Both the position numbers and the translations under genes were made by a program. A DNA stretch of 39,295 nt from Chloroflexota bacterium (GTDB lineage: Bacteria; Chloroflexota; Anaerolineae; UBA7937; B3-Chlor), in assembly GCA_030613785.1 (NCBI GenBank), contig JAUWLF010000032.1, positions 1-39,295 of the forward strand, given 5' to 3'. The notes under the pieces were generated by a model that saw nothing but the letters and a program-made list of their open reading frames with translations, had not been told where the DNA came from and made no database searches. This document shows, one piece after another, positions 24,761 through 33,603 of the stretch (positions are counted from its first letter, which is position 1; each line of letters starts with the position of its first letter).

Positions 24761-25408
24761 TTACAGTCTTGCCAGCAAGGCCTTCTTCTTCTCTTGGAAC
24801 TCTTCGTCGGTGATAATGCGTCTCTTGCGTAGTTCATCCAACTCGGCGATGAGTTCGGGAATGTCACCCGCCGTTGGCGCCTCTTCGTCCAGCACTCGAG
24901 CCGCCTTGTCCTCAAAGATGTCAAGCTGACTCATGGCTTCCTTCTGATTCAGCATCTCTGTCTTGAATCTGACAGGGCGAGCCATGCGCCTGAAAAGGTT
25001 AACGCCTAGCTCGCTGGCGGTGAGTATCTGCACATCTCCGTAGTTCAGAACCCTCCCTATCGCCGATTGTTGTAGCACTACATCGTTCACTTTCTCCAGA
25101 GAGGAATCTATGGAGTGCTTGTTTATGATGCCCTCCAGCTGGATCACCCTGCGATTTGTGATCACATACTGCTCGTTCCACCAGTTGAGAGAGTTGACCA
25201 TGATCCTCCACAACGGAAAGGCCAACGCCAGCAGGAGAACCAGCGCTCGACCGTGTAGCGGCGTCAGAGCCAAAGACACTGTGATCAACACCACAAGGAG
25301 CAAGACCACTGTCCACAGGACGAGCTTGGGCACAATGACCAGCCAGTGTTGCCTGGACTTGAAGACAATCTCCTCCTTGCGGCCCATCAGCCCTTCAAGG
25401 TATCCCAT
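24761..25408 (-). CDS. Membrane protein with bacterial PH domain and C-terminal SHOCT domain
   Basis: The product has 215 residues: two hydrophobic helices at about 22-65, a bPH2-like domain ('QYVITNRRVIQLEGIINKHSIDSSLEKVNDV', about 75-155), a linker and a SHOCT helix hairpin ('IAELDELRKRRIITDEEFQEKKKALLARL') at the end. SHOCT and PH domains are common in membrane-associated proteins that oligomerise; the cellular role is unknown. It lies between the tyrosine recombinase (61 bases) and PNP (overlap or 1-16 bases), so the three genes are probably cotranscribed. Confidence 0.83.
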   Translation of the reverse strand: MGYLEGLMGRKEEIVFKSRQHWLVIVPKLVLWTVVLLLVVLITVSLALTPLHGRALVLLLALAFPLWRIMVNSLNWWNEQYVITNRRVIQLEGIINKHSIDSSLEKVNDVVLQQSAIGRVLNYGDVQILTASELGVNLFRRMARPVRFKTEMLNQKEAMSQLDIFEDKAARVLDEEAPTAGDIPELIAELDELRKRRIITDEEFQEKKKALLARL

Positions 25409-25469
25409 TCCGCCAGACCTCCCTCCTCATCGATACCAGAGCGCTTCTCGCGCCTACGCGGCAGGGCAT

Positions 25470-26375
25470 CTACTTCGCCCTGGGGTGTGACTCGTCGTAC
25501 ACTTCCCTCAGCCGCTCACTGCTGACATGAGTGTATACTTGAGTGGTAGAAATGCTGGTGTGTCCTAGCAGCTTCTGCACGTTGATCAAGTCTGCATTGC
25601 GATCCAGCATGTGGGTGGCGAAGGAATGGCGCATGGTGTGAGGCGTCACATGAGATGGCAGCCCCGCCCTCTCGGCATACTTCTTGAATATCAACCACAG
25701 CCCCTGACGAGTCAGGGGCCGCCCTCGCATGTTCAGGAACAGAGTGTTCTCGCCCGCATCCTTCACCAAGTGAGCTCTCGCCTTCTCCAAGTAGTCTCGC
25801 AGGGCGGCGACGGCTTGAGGGTGCATGGGAATCACACGCTCCTTGGATCCCTTCCCCCAACAGCGAACGGAAGCTGAAGCCAGGTTGACGTCATCAACCC
25901 TCAAGGAGATCAATTCGCTCACTCGCATGCCTGTCGCGTAGAGCAGCTCCAGAATCGCTCGATCTCGCAAGGCCTTGTGGTTGGATGACTTGCCGGGCTC
26001 AGCCAGCAATCTGTTCACCTCCTCAACCGAGATCGGCTTGGGCAAGTGCTTCCTCACGCGCAGAGAATCCAAAGTCGCCGTGGGATCGTCCTTGGTCACG
26101 CCCTCTGCGACCAGAAAATGGAAGAACGATCTGATAGCTGCGATCTTTCGAGCGGTTGTCGCGGCCGCATACTCGCGGTCGCCCTTCAGATACATGATAT
26201 ATGAGAGGATGTCGCCCTTCTCCACTCTGCGCCAAAGGTCTTCATCGAGTATCCAGTAGCGCCTCTGCAAATACTCCTTGAACTGAGACAAGTCCGTGCG
26301 GTAGGCAGATATCGTGTTCTCTGAGCACCCTCGCTCGGCGGCCAGGAAGGTGAGGAAATCGCTTATCATTTCCAC
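25470..26375 (-). CDS. Tyrosine recombinase of the XerC/XerD family
   Basis: The 301-residue protein has the SAM-like N-terminal core-binding domain ('FLTFLAAERGCSENTISAYRTDL') and the catalytic domain with Arg in 'ATGMRVSELISL', Lys in 'GKGSKERVIPM', His-x-x-Arg in 'HTMRHSFATHML', His in 'LLGHTSISTTQVYTHV' and the final Tyr. Length and the closeness to XerD argue for the housekeeping dimer-resolution recombinase rather than a phage integrase; no att site, excisionase or tRNA lies next to it. Starts at GTG 26375 or ATG 26369. It has its own promoter and is followed by PH-SHOCT and PNP genes. Confidence 0.92.
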   Translation of the reverse strand: MEMISDFLTFLAAERGCSENTISAYRTDLSQFKEYLQRRYWILDEDLWRRVEKGDILSYIMYLKGDREYAAATTARKIAAIRSFFHFLVAEGVTKDDPTATLDSLRVRKHLPKPISVEEVNRLLAEPGKSSNHKALRDRAILELLYATGMRVSELISLRVDDVNLASASVRCWGKGSKERVIPMHPQAVAALRDYLEKARAHLVKDAGENTLFLNMRGRPLTRQGLWLIFKKYAERAGLPSHVTPHTMRHSFATHMLDRNADLINVQKLLGHTSISTTQVYTHVSSERLREVYDESHPRAK

Positions 26376-26424
26376 CGTAGTCTCTCCCTCGATTTCCAGC
26401 TAGAAGCAAACCTGCCTCGTACCC

Positions 26425-26452
26425 ATTGTACCACAGCTTGCCATAATGTCAA
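26425..26452 (-). promoter_or_regulatory. Promoter of the xer-PH-PNP operon
   Basis: On the minus strand TTGACA (26452-26447) and TACAAT (26430-26425) are 16 bases apart; the leader to the start codon is about 43 bases. Confidence 0.65.
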
Positions 26453-26522
26453 AATGGACACGCTTGGACGGCAGCAACTGTGGATTGAGAGCTTGAGTCC
26501 TGATGGGATGACCCTGGTCTCG

Positions 26523-27575
26523 TCAGAGGATCATCATTGCGTCGCCGAAGCTGTAGAAGCGATATTCCGCTTCGATGGCCTCTCGATAGGCTCTGTCCAA
26601 CAACTCCTTGCCGGCAAAGGCTGACACCAACATCAGCAGTGTTGAGCGAGGCAAGTGGAAGTTGGTGATGAGTGCGTCTACAACCTGGAAAGCGTGGCCT
26701 GAATAGATGAAAAGGTCCGTCCATCCCCTGTACGATGTGATGACATCTCCTGCCGAGCCGGGGGTCTCTCGGGCAGCGGTCTCAAGGGAACGGACCACAG
26801 TCGTACCCACCGCTATGACCCTCCGACTAGCAGCGCTGGCTCGGTTCACGGCCCTAGCGGTCTCGGTTGAGAGAACAAGATACTCGCTATGCATCTGATG
26901 ATCTTCGATCTGATCCTCCCTCACTGGCAGAAACGTGTCCAGTCCAATGTGAAGAGTAAGGAATACGAATTCTACTCCCTGGGATTCGACCTCGGCCATG
27001 AGGCGAGGGGTGAAGTGCAGTCCCGCCGTGGGCGCCGCCACTGAACCGTCCTTGTCGGCATAGACGGTCTGGTAGCGCCCTTCATCCTCCAAGCTCTCAT
27101 GGATGTAGGGAGGTAGAGGGACCAGCCCAATCTGATCCAAGAGAGGCTCTACGGGGTGCTCGAACCTCACCAGCCTCCCGCCTCCATCGGTGGCCTCCAG
27201 TATCTCCGCCCGTAGAGGTGGAGTCGCAAGCTCACCATCTCTGTGCAAGAACTCGACCCGCCCGCCTACCTTCACGCGGCGTCCCCTTATCAAGGCCTCC
27301 CAGAGGCGATTCTCTCGCTTCACAGTGAGAAGCAGTTCCACCCTCCCCCCGGTCGGCACCTTGCGGCCCAGTAGGCGCGCAGGGATAACACGGCTGTCGT
27401 TGCAGACCAGCAAGTCGCCAGCGCGGAGGTATCTGCCTATCCGATCGAAGCGACTATGAACGATGCTAGACTCCTTCCGGTGCAGGATCATAAGTCGAGA
27501 GGCATCGCGGGGCTCTCTAGGTGTCTGTGCAATGAGATGCGGCGGCAGCTCGTAGTCGAAGTCGCTGGTCTTCAC
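26523..27575 (-). CDS. queA: S-adenosylmethionine:tRNA ribosyltransferase-isomerase QueA
   Basis: The 350-residue product matches QueA: 'VKTSDFDYELPPHLIAQTP' at the start, 'LLVCNDSRVIPARLLG', 'AAPTAGLHFTPRL', 'THIGLDTFLPVR'-like 'LHIGLDTFLPV' and the C-terminal 'INFHLPRSTLLMLVSAFAG'-type motif. It makes epoxyqueuosine at the wobble base of tRNA; QueH, encoded three genes upstream, does the next step. The frame is open further upstream, but GTG 27575 gives the family N-terminus and overlaps the DUF2905 stop (GTGA), so I use it. Confidence 0.96.
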   Translation of the reverse strand: MKTSDFDYELPPHLIAQTPREPRDASRLMILHRKESSIVHSRFDRIGRYLRAGDLLVCNDSRVIPARLLGRKVPTGGRVELLLTVKRENRLWEALIRGRRVKVGGRVEFLHRDGELATPPLRAEILEATDGGGRLVRFEHPVEPLLDQIGLVPLPPYIHESLEDEGRYQTVYADKDGSVAAPTAGLHFTPRLMAEVESQGVEFVFLTLHIGLDTFLPVREDQIEDHQMHSEYLVLSTETARAVNRASAASRRVIAVGTTVVRSLETAARETPGSAGDVITSYRGWTDLFIYSGHAFQVVDALITNFHLPRSTLLMLVSAFAGKELLDRAYREAIEAEYRFYSFGDAMMIL

Positions 27576-27805
27576 TTCCTCACCAGCCAGAGGATGAGGT
27601 TCAACACTAGCGTGGCAAGGATGCTGAGCGCTATCCCAGCCATGAGTGGAAGGTAGCACGAAGCATTGCCCAACCTCAGATGGATATCACCGGAGAGCCG
27701 GCCACCGAGGGGGACCTTTGCCAGTGTCACCAGGATCAAGCCCAGGACGAGGAAGATGACTCCAAACATGAGTAGCATCTTGCCCATGGTTTCTAGCGGA
27801 CTCAT
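27572..27805 (-). CDS. DUF2905 small membrane protein
   Basis: The product has 77 residues and two membrane helices, with the conserved middle 'KVPLGGRLSGDIHLRLGN' of the DUF2905 family between them. The function is unknown, but in many bacteria the gene sits between ruvB and queA, as here. ATG 27805 overlaps the glycosyltransferase stop by 4 bases (ATGA); a GTG at 27820 in the same frame is less likely. Its stop overlaps the queA start. Confidence 0.88.
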   Translation of the reverse strand: MSPLETMGKMLLMFGVIFLVLGLILVTLAKVPLGGRLSGDIHLRLGNASCYLPLMAGIALSILATLVLNLILWLVRK

Positions 27806-29364
27806 CCTGAAGGTGTCCACCCTTTCCGGCGATAGACGTGGAGAAAACTCAACAGAGACGCGTCATCAGTCCAGGGCACATCCAAGCGCGCATACGAATC
27901 TGAACCATCGAGAAAGGGCGCCGAGGCGATGATCAGGTCTGGCCGTCGCCACATGATGTAATCAAAATCGAACTTCTCATGCCCGGGAACGCCCTGTCCC
28001 ATCGTCTCAACCTCCAGATGGGCGGTGTGCACGTCGTTGACCCCAAACATGTCGAGCGCTCGCAGACGTGAATAGTAGGGGATCTGCCCCGCAGCATCCA
28101 CCGCAACATAGGTATCTCCGGGCACGTTATCACGCAGCCACCTACCCATGGCCACCCGTGCCTGAGTTGCGCGAGCGGCCTGGAAGCTGGCGACGAACAG
28201 CTCATGTTCTCCCCTCAAGGATGAGAATCCCAACAGAGCCACCAGTCCAACCACCCCGACAGCCGTCGCCGCGATCCGCAGGAGGACATGGCCCCTCGAG
28301 GAGTCAGTGCCGGCCCGCATCCATCTCCGCACACTCCAATACGCTTCCGCCAAACCTGTGGCTACCAGAATGTAGGCCGGAGGCAAGATGGGTACGAAGA
28401 AACGGCCCACTGACCAATCGCCTCCCACATACAGGATGTACGACACATAGACCACGACCAGAACCAATAGGGAGGTGAACCAGAACGTTAGCTTCCCCTT
28501 AATCACGGGCACAATAGCTGCCACCGGGAGCAGCCAGCCCAGATGCAGCCTCATAAATGTTACCAGGTACTTCAGACCCCGTTGGTGTTGGAAACCGGCT
28601 TCTCTCACCGTGACCTTGGCATAGAACGTGTTGGGCAGGAGAAACCCGTAGTAGTAGAATCGCCACAGGAAATAGGGCACATACAGACCCAAGAAACCGC
28701 CTATCCGCGCTACATCAGCCATAACGACTAGCTGCCGCTTCACCACCAGACGCGCAGCAGCCTGATGCACCACTACCACAGCCAAGACGAGCACCCCCTC
28801 GGGACGGGTCATGGCGGCCAGGGCCAGCAGAGTCCCGGACAAGAAGCCAGGCCTTCCGGTTTGCCATTCCCAAACGTAGGACGTCAGTGCCGCCAGGACC
28901 AAAAAAGCGAACATGGAGGTCTCCATGCCACTCACAGCCCACAAAGCGAAGGACCCGTCGACAGCCAAACATAGCGCGGCGATGAGGGGGGCCAAGGAAT
29001 CTCTCAGCGACGTCAGTCTGAAGAACTGATATACCAGCCCAAGGGTGGCCACACTGAAAAGGATGCCCAGGCCGATGGACACTGGCGATGGCTCAAAGCC
29101 GAGCCGCATGAAGAAGGCCAGTATGACCGTCCACAAGAAGTTGGTGTATCCCTCAACCCGCTCGCCAGGGTTGAATACCAGACCATCACCTGCCACCAAG
29201 TTCTGCGCGTAACGAAAGGAGATGTAGGCGTCGTCAATGGAATCTGCGCCCAATGCACGATAGTAGAATGCCTCATGCAGCAGGAGGACAAGACACGCCA
29301 GCGACAGATAAGTCAGGGGATGGGTGAGAACACTGAGCGGTTTCCCCAATCCACCCCTAGCCAT
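27802..29364 (-). CDS. GT-C family membrane glycosyltransferase
   Basis: The 520-residue protein has roughly 10-12 membrane helices. The first outer loop carries 'SIDDAYISFRYAQNLVAGDG' and 'NPGERVEGYTNFLWT'; the Asp-Asp pair and this motif are typical of GT-C enzymes that use polyprenyl-phosphate sugars, such as the AftB-like arabinosyltransferases. The C-terminal about 130 residues form an outer soluble domain ('VAVDAAGQIPYYSRLRALDMFGVNDVHTA'). It should glycosylate a surface polymer or protein outside the membrane; donor and acceptor are unknown. It overlaps the end of queH by 8 bases and interrupts the usual ruvB-DUF2905-queA order. Confidence 0.87.
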   Translation of the reverse strand: MARGGLGKPLSVLTHPLTYLSLACLVLLLHEAFYYRALGADSIDDAYISFRYAQNLVAGDGLVFNPGERVEGYTNFLWTVILAFFMRLGFEPSPVSIGLGILFSVATLGLVYQFFRLTSLRDSLAPLIAALCLAVDGSFALWAVSGMETSMFAFLVLAALTSYVWEWQTGRPGFLSGTLLALAAMTRPEGVLVLAVVVVHQAAARLVVKRQLVVMADVARIGGFLGLYVPYFLWRFYYYGFLLPNTFYAKVTVREAGFQHQRGLKYLVTFMRLHLGWLLPVAAIVPVIKGKLTFWFTSLLVLVVVYVSYILYVGGDWSVGRFFVPILPPAYILVATGLAEAYWSVRRWMRAGTDSSRGHVLLRIAATAVGVVGLVALLGFSSLRGEHELFVASFQAARATQARVAMGRWLRDNVPGDTYVAVDAAGQIPYYSRLRALDMFGVNDVHTAHLEVETMGQGVPGHEKFDFDYIMWRRPDLIIASAPFLDGSDSYARLDVPWTDDASLLSFLHVYRRKGWTPSG

Positions 29365-30121
29365 TCCTCAACTCCGACAGAACCTCAGCGATGTCCACGC
29401 CAGCATGCCGCTCCCACTCGCTATAGATGCAACCGCAGTATTGCTGGCGATAGAGCTTATGCTCGCGAGTCATGCGCCCTCTCTCAGACCACCCACGCCG
29501 CAGGTTTTCGAAGTGGAACACAACTCCTTGTTTCTTAGCCACCGCTTCGCCTATCTCCCGTATCAGCCCCTGATCTTGGTGAGGACTGATCAGTAGTGTG
29601 GTGGTCATGGCATCGAATCCGTCCCTCGCAGCCACCTCCGCAGTGCGCGTCAGGCGCATCTCATAGCAAAGCCGACACCGTTCCCCATAGGTCTCATGGC
29701 CGACTATCACCCTTAGGAACTGGAGCATGTCGTATCCTTCCTCCCCAATAAGAGGCAGATCCACCGAGCCCACGTAGCTCTCCAGGCTGGCCAATCTCCT
29801 CTCGTGTTCCGAGAAAGGATGTACGTTAGGATTGTACCACAGGCCTGAGACTCGGAATCCCTCTTCTCTCAGGCGCTTGATGGCGTACGTGGAGCAAGGC
29901 CCGCAACAGATGTGCAGCAGAATGCTCCGGCCGTCCCCGATCTTCTCCTCCTCCCTGCGTTGACGCCCAAGGGGTAGGTCAACTTCATAGGGCAATTGAA
30001 TGGTCGGCGGATCCTCAGTCACTAACACAGCCCTGCCCTGAGCGAGCATCGCTTCCGCTCTTCGAAAAGGGCAGGGAGAGAGCTCCCTGCCCTTTCTATC
30101 CAAGACCCGTACTTTGTTCAT
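29357..30121 (-). CDS. queH: Epoxyqueuosine reductase QueH with N-terminal RRXRR/PLMP-like domain
   Basis: The product has 254 residues. The catalytic part (about 65-254) has the QueH cysteines: Cys72-Cys73-x-x-Cys76 in 'HICCGPC', Cys149/Cys152 in 'CRLCYEM' and Cys229/Cys231 in 'QYCGC'. It reduces epoxyqueuosine to queuosine in tRNA. In front is an extra module of about 48 residues: 'VRVLDRKGRELSPC', RRAEAMLAQGRAVLV, and 'PPTIQLPYEV'. The spacing (VLD..G..L.PC...RA..ML..GRA.....P.TIQL) is that of the RRXRR/PLMP domain found at the N-terminus of IscB-type and some HNH nucleases. QueH proteins usually lack it. The gene lies 18 bases after ruvB. Confidence 0.93.
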   Translation of the reverse strand: MNKVRVLDRKGRELSPCPFRRAEAMLAQGRAVLVTEDPPTIQLPYEVDLPLGRQRREEEKIGDGRSILLHICCGPCSTYAIKRLREEGFRVSGLWYNPNVHPFSEHERRLASLESYVGSVDLPLIGEEGYDMLQFLRVIVGHETYGERCRLCYEMRLTRTAEVAARDGFDAMTTTLLISPHQDQGLIREIGEAVAKKQGVVFHFENLRRGWSERGRMTREHKLYRQQYCGCIYSEWERHAGVDIAEVLSELRNG

Positions 30122-30139
30122 GGACTAGGTTGAGACAGC

Positions 30140-31165
30140 TCACAAGAGCCGCGCCTGCGGAGGTTCCTTATCGTACGGAATACCCAGATGCCCATAGGCC
30201 AGTTTCGTGGCTACGCGACCTCTTGGCGTGCGATCTATGAAGCCCAGTTGCAGCAGATATGGCTCGTACACATCCATGATCGTGTCAGCCTCCTCGCTGA
30301 TGCAGGCGGCGATGGTATCGAGGCCCACCGGCCCTCCCCCGAACTTGACGATGATGGCTTCGATCACACGCCGGTCTATGTCGTCCAGCCCCAGGGCATC
30401 CACCTCTAACATGCTCAGGGCGTCGCAGGCCACGTCTCGAGTGATGACACCGTCAGCGCGCACCTCCGCGTAGTCGCGCACCCTCTTCAGCAGCCGGTTG
30501 GCCACACGGGGAGTACCCCGCGCACGCTTTGCGACCTCTTCAATGCCTCGCCCACCGATCTCCACACCAAGCAGTCCAGCAGAGCGCTGCACGATGCGCT
30601 TCATGGCTTCCTCGTCGTAGAAATCGAGACGGTATACCACACCGAAACGATCCCGGAGCGGTGCGGTTAGCAGGGCGATGCGAGTGGTAGCACCAACGAC
30701 AGTGATGTGGGGTAATGGAAGATGAATCGTCTTGGCGCTAGGACCCTTCCCAATGACGATGTCCAGCGCGTAATCCTCCATGGCTGGATACAGCCGTTCT
30801 TCGACCGCCCGGCCGAGGCGGTGCACTTCATCAAGGAACAGAATGTCCCGCTCGCCCAAGTTGGTGATAATGGCCGCCAGATCCCCTGCTCGCTCGATGG
30901 CGGGGCCTGAAGTCACGGTGATCTTCACATCCATCTCGTGGGCTATGATGTGGGCAAGTGTGGTCTTCCCCAATCCTGGGGGGCCGTAGAGGAGCACGTG
31001 ATCCAGGGCCTCGCCTCTTGCCCTGGCCGCCTCCAAGAGGATGCTGAGGTTGTCCTTGACCTTGTGCTGGCCGATGAAGGTTTTCAGTGTGCGGGGCCGT
31101 AGGCTGACCTCCTGGGGTCGCTCCTCGACCCTTGCCTTGGGCGAAACCACTCTCGCTTCAGACAC
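30140..31165 (-). CDS. ruvB: Holliday junction branch migration ATPase RuvB
   Basis: The 341-residue AAA+ motor has '[19 protein letters not shown]', Walker [11 protein letters not shown], Walker B '[10 protein letters not shown]', sensor 1 'VVGATTR', arginine finger region 'PLRDRFG' and the C-terminal winged helix ('[40 protein letters not shown]'). With RuvA it drives branch migration; ruvA and ruvC are not in the window. I choose GTG 31165, with GGAGG 5 bases upstream; the in-frame ATG at 31222 lies upstream of the -10 hexamer (31207-31202) and would not be transcribed. Confidence 0.96.
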   Translation of the reverse strand: MSEARVVSPKARVEERPQEVSLRPRTLKTFIGQHKVKDNLSILLEAARARGEALDHVLLYGPPGLGKTTLAHIIAHEMDVKITVTSGPAIERAGDLAAIITNLGERDILFLDEVHRLGRAVEERLYPAMEDYALDIVIGKGPSAKTIHLPLPHITVVGATTRIALLTAPLRDRFGVVYRLDFYDEEAMKRIVQRSAGLLGVEIGGRGIEEVAKRARGTPRVANRLLKRVRDYAEVRADGVITRDVACDALSMLEVDALGLDDIDRRVIEAIIVKFGGGPVGLDTIAACISEEADTIMDVYEPYLLQLGFIDRTPRGRVATKLAYGHLGIPYDKEPPQARLL

Positions 31166-31201
31166 CCTGACCTCCGTCCTGGCTCCTTGCCTTGCATAGC
31201 A

Positions 31202-31229
31202 ATTATACCAAAGCCGAGCCAAATCGCAA
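31202..31229 (-). promoter_or_regulatory. Promoter of the ruvB-queH-GT-DUF2905-queA operon
   Basis: On the minus strand TTGCGA (31229-31224) and a perfect TATAAT (31207-31202) are 16 bases apart; the leader to GTG 31165 would be about 30 bases and includes its GGAGG site. Confidence 0.65.
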
Positions 31230-31320
31230 AGCAGCGCATCGGATACAGCGGAAAACGTAGCATGCGACAGCTTCTAGGAGATCGGAGGAGCTTCTGCTCG
31301 GACAACGATTCCTATGAGTG

Positions 31321-31349
31321 TTGACACATAGTGAAGAATGCGGTATATA
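31321..31349 (+). promoter_or_regulatory. Promoter of the DksA/TraR-like gene
   Basis: TTGACA (31321-31326) and TATATA (31344-31349) are 17 bases apart. It diverges from the ruvB promoter with about 90 bases between the two -35 elements. The leader would be about 95 bases. Confidence 0.6.
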
Positions 31350-31452
31350 GATATGTCGGCCCCATTCGCGGGACTGTTGCTCGTCCAGGCATCGCATCAC
31401 CAGCTCGAAGCGGGCGATGCCCTCATTGACTGGGTACCAGGCGGAGGATATC

Positions 31453-31824
31453 TTGAACGGACAGGAATGGAGCGAAGTCAGCAAAAAGCTCGAGACGGAA
31501 CAGAAGGAGACTCTGGAAGAGATCTCTCACTTGAGAGAAGCTCTGAAGAACGAGGTGGATTCGGATCCTGACGAAGGGGATCCGGACCTAGGTGAGCGAG
31601 AGAAGCTATTGGCCCTCTTGCGAACCCTTGAGGAGAAAAACGAATCGCTCTCTCACGCGCTACGCCTGGTGGATGAAGGCACCTACGGGATCTGCGAAAG
31701 TTGCGGTCGACAGATCAACCCTGCACGTCTTGAGGCCTTGCCGTACACCGCTTTCTGCCTGGAGTGCAAAGCCCTAATGGAGAAAGGCGTCGGCGCCAGG
31801 CCCGCCGGACAGCCGGTCTTCTGA
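31453..31824 (+). CDS. DksA/TraR-type C4 zinc-finger protein
   Basis: The product has 123 residues: an acidic coiled-coil-like N-terminal half (about 5-75) and a C4 zinc finger, 'CESCGRQINPARLEALPYTAFCLECK', with CxxC-x17-CxxC. DksA-type proteins enter the RNA polymerase secondary channel, usually together with ppGpp. The short length resembles YteA/TraR-like members. TTG 31453 has GGCGGAGG 5 bases upstream; ATG 31417 in the same frame lacks a site. The last 51 bases overlap the convergent adenine deaminase gene. Confidence 0.88.
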   Translation: MNGQEWSEVSKKLETEQKETLEEISHLREALKNEVDSDPDEGDPDLGEREKLLALLRTLEEKNESLSHALRLVDEGTYGICESCGRQINPARLEALPYTAFCLECKALMEKGVGARPAGQPVF

Positions 31825-33603
31825 CGCTGGCCAGATGATCCTTCTTTCTTTCACGTCCCACACCCCTTTCGGGGTGAGGCGCACCCAGGGCAATGTGGAG
31901 AAGGTGAGGAAGCCCACGGTGAAGACAGGGCTCTCCAGCGAAGATCCCAACTGCCTCAGTATCCCGTTCATGCTCCCTATTTGAGCAGTCAGCTCCTCCA
32001 GCGAGTCCACGGACATCAAGCCACCAATCGGCAGCGGGATCTCCGCCAGCAATTCTCCCTCATGCGCCACTACCACTCCTCCACCCAGTTCGCGCATGCG
32101 CTGAAGGGCAACCACCATGTCTTTCTCCTGACAGCCGATGACCAACGGACGATGCGGTTCGTGGGCCAGGCTGGAGGCCAGTCCGCCCACCTTCGCCCCG
32201 AAGCCCACCACAAATGCCACCATGAACCCCGGAAGCTCTGTGTTCAGCAAAGCAGCCTTGAGCACATCCTGATGCGGCGGCAGCCTGATTTGGCCATCCT
32301 CGACGCGCAAAGTGAGATCCTGACGTCTGGTAATGGTTTTGTCAACCACGGCGATGGCGGGCACGGTGACTTCGCCACTGGCAATCGGCGAGGCCACGTC
32401 GAAATCACCCACATCGAGAGCGCGAGGGAGCTTCCGATGAGGCAGCCACTCGATCTCCAAGGCCCCAGGCGGCATGACCGGGGCGTCCAGCGTTGGGTGG
32501 CCATCTCTCGCCACGATCTCGCCGTCGGCTATCACCAGTCGGGGTACAGGGCGCTCCAGTCGGTCAACGAGGAGAATGTCAGCCCGCCTGCCTGGCGCTA
32601 TGCCCCCAATCTGCGTATCCAGGCCTAGGTAGGTAGCTGGGTTGAGAGTGGCCATCTGAATAGCGGTCAGGGCAGGTACGCCCTGCTGGATGGCCATTGT
32701 CACCAAGCCATCCATATAGCCCCGTTCCAATATGGCCGGAGGATCCATCCAGTCGGGGGTGAGCATCACTCTGTGCGCGTCCGCCGGTCCTTCCCCGGTC
32801 AGCAACTCCGCCAGCGCTTCCAGGTCACGCCGGATGGAACCGTGGCGCAACATCACGTACAGGCCCAGACGTAGCCGCTCCCGGGCCTCTCGTGCGTCTA
32901 TGGCTTCGTGGCAGGAGGTCAATCCGGCTGCGGCCAACGCAGCCAGCTTCCGGTTCGAGGCGCCAGTCGTGTGGCCCTCTATGCGCTGCCCGTACCGTTG
33001 AGCCAGGGCGAACTTGGACAACAGATCTTCATCGCCTGAGATCAATCTCACCCAAGGCGTCACCTCACTGATCGCCCTTGTCTCTGGTCGGGCCAGACAA
33101 GACTCCACCTGCGCTACAGAGAGGATCGGTTCGCCCTCAAGCTGTGGCAAAGGGGGCGTGGCCACGGGCACGCTGAAATAGAACTTCAAGGGCAACCCCC
33201 TGGTCATCTCGATCAGCATCTCCAACCCTCTCAGTCCCAAGGCCCCCACGGCCTCGTGGGGATCGGCCATGAGGGAAGTTGTGCCGCTGGTCAAGAGATG
33301 CGGGGTCAACGACAAGGGATTGGCGAAGAAATCTACGTGGGCATGGGCATCTATGTACCCTGGCACCAGATATGCTCCCTCGGCATCTATGACCTCTGCC
33401 CCGGAGTTGACGGCATTGGGCAAGTGACCTACGTAGGCGATCCGTCTTCCCCTCACGGAGATGTCGTGGCCCTCAAGTATCTCGCCTGAGTATACGTTCA
33501 CCAGTTTCCCGTTCACGATGTGGAGGTCAGCCGTCCGTCTCCCGAGGGCCACCTCTATCAGGGCCTTCTGACTCTCCAGTTCCACCTCCCTGTCCTGAGT
33601 CAT
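31774..33603 (-). CDS. ade: Adenine deaminase
   Basis: The 609-residue protein is an amidohydrolase-superfamily adenine deaminase. Metal-site motifs seen: 'PGYIDAHAHVDF' (HxH), 'MADPHEAVG', 'GHTTGA', 'TSCHEAID' and the Asp in 'VMLTPDWMDPPAIL', then 'MATLNPATYLGL' and 'GGIAPGRRADILLVD'. The C-terminal domain has 'SSLAHEPHRPLVIG' and 'LPLPIGGLMS', typical of Ade. It turns adenine into hypoxanthine. Some relatives with this fold act on other aminopurines, so the exact substrate is open. ATG 33603 overlaps the stop of the amidohydrolase gene (ATGA); the frame continues upstream but the family starts here. The tail of about 17 residues overlaps the DksA-like gene. Confidence 0.9.
   Translation of the reverse strand: MTQDREVELESQKALIEVALGRRTADLHIVNGKLVNVYSGEILEGHDISVRGRRIAYVGHLPNAVNSGAEVIDAEGAYLVPGYIDAHAHVDFFANPLSLTPHLLTSGTTSLMADPHEAVGALGLRGLEMLIEMTRGLPLKFYFSVPVATPPLPQLEGEPILSVAQVESCLARPETRAISEVTPWVRLISGDEDLLSKFALAQRYGQRIEGHTTGASNRKLAALAAAGLTSCHEAIDAREARERLRLGLYVMLRHGSIRRDLEALAELLTGEGPADAHRVMLTPDWMDPPAILERGYMDGLVTMAIQQGVPALTAIQMATLNPATYLGLDTQIGGIAPGRRADILLVDRLERPVPRLVIADGEIVARDGHPTLDAPVMPPGALEIEWLPHRKLPRALDVGDFDVASPIASGEVTVPAIAVVDKTITRRQDLTLRVEDGQIRLPPHQDVLKAALLNTELPGFMVAFVVGFGAKVGGLASSLAHEPHRPLVIGCQEKDMVVALQRMRELGGGVVVAHEGELLAEIPLPIGGLMSVDSLEELTAQIGSMNGILRQLGSSLESPVFTVGFLTFSTLPWVRLTPKGVWDVKERRIIWPASEDRLSGGPGADAFLH

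Noticed and set aside
24745..24924. 60-codon upstream extension of the PNP frame
   Set aside because: It lies in another frame inside the PH-SHOCT gene and its Arg-rich sequence is not part of the PNP family.
25470..26375. Tyrosine recombinase as mark of a prophage or integrative element
   Set aside because: Family features and neighbours are those of housekeeping XerC/D; no att repeats, phage genes or change in gene style nearby.
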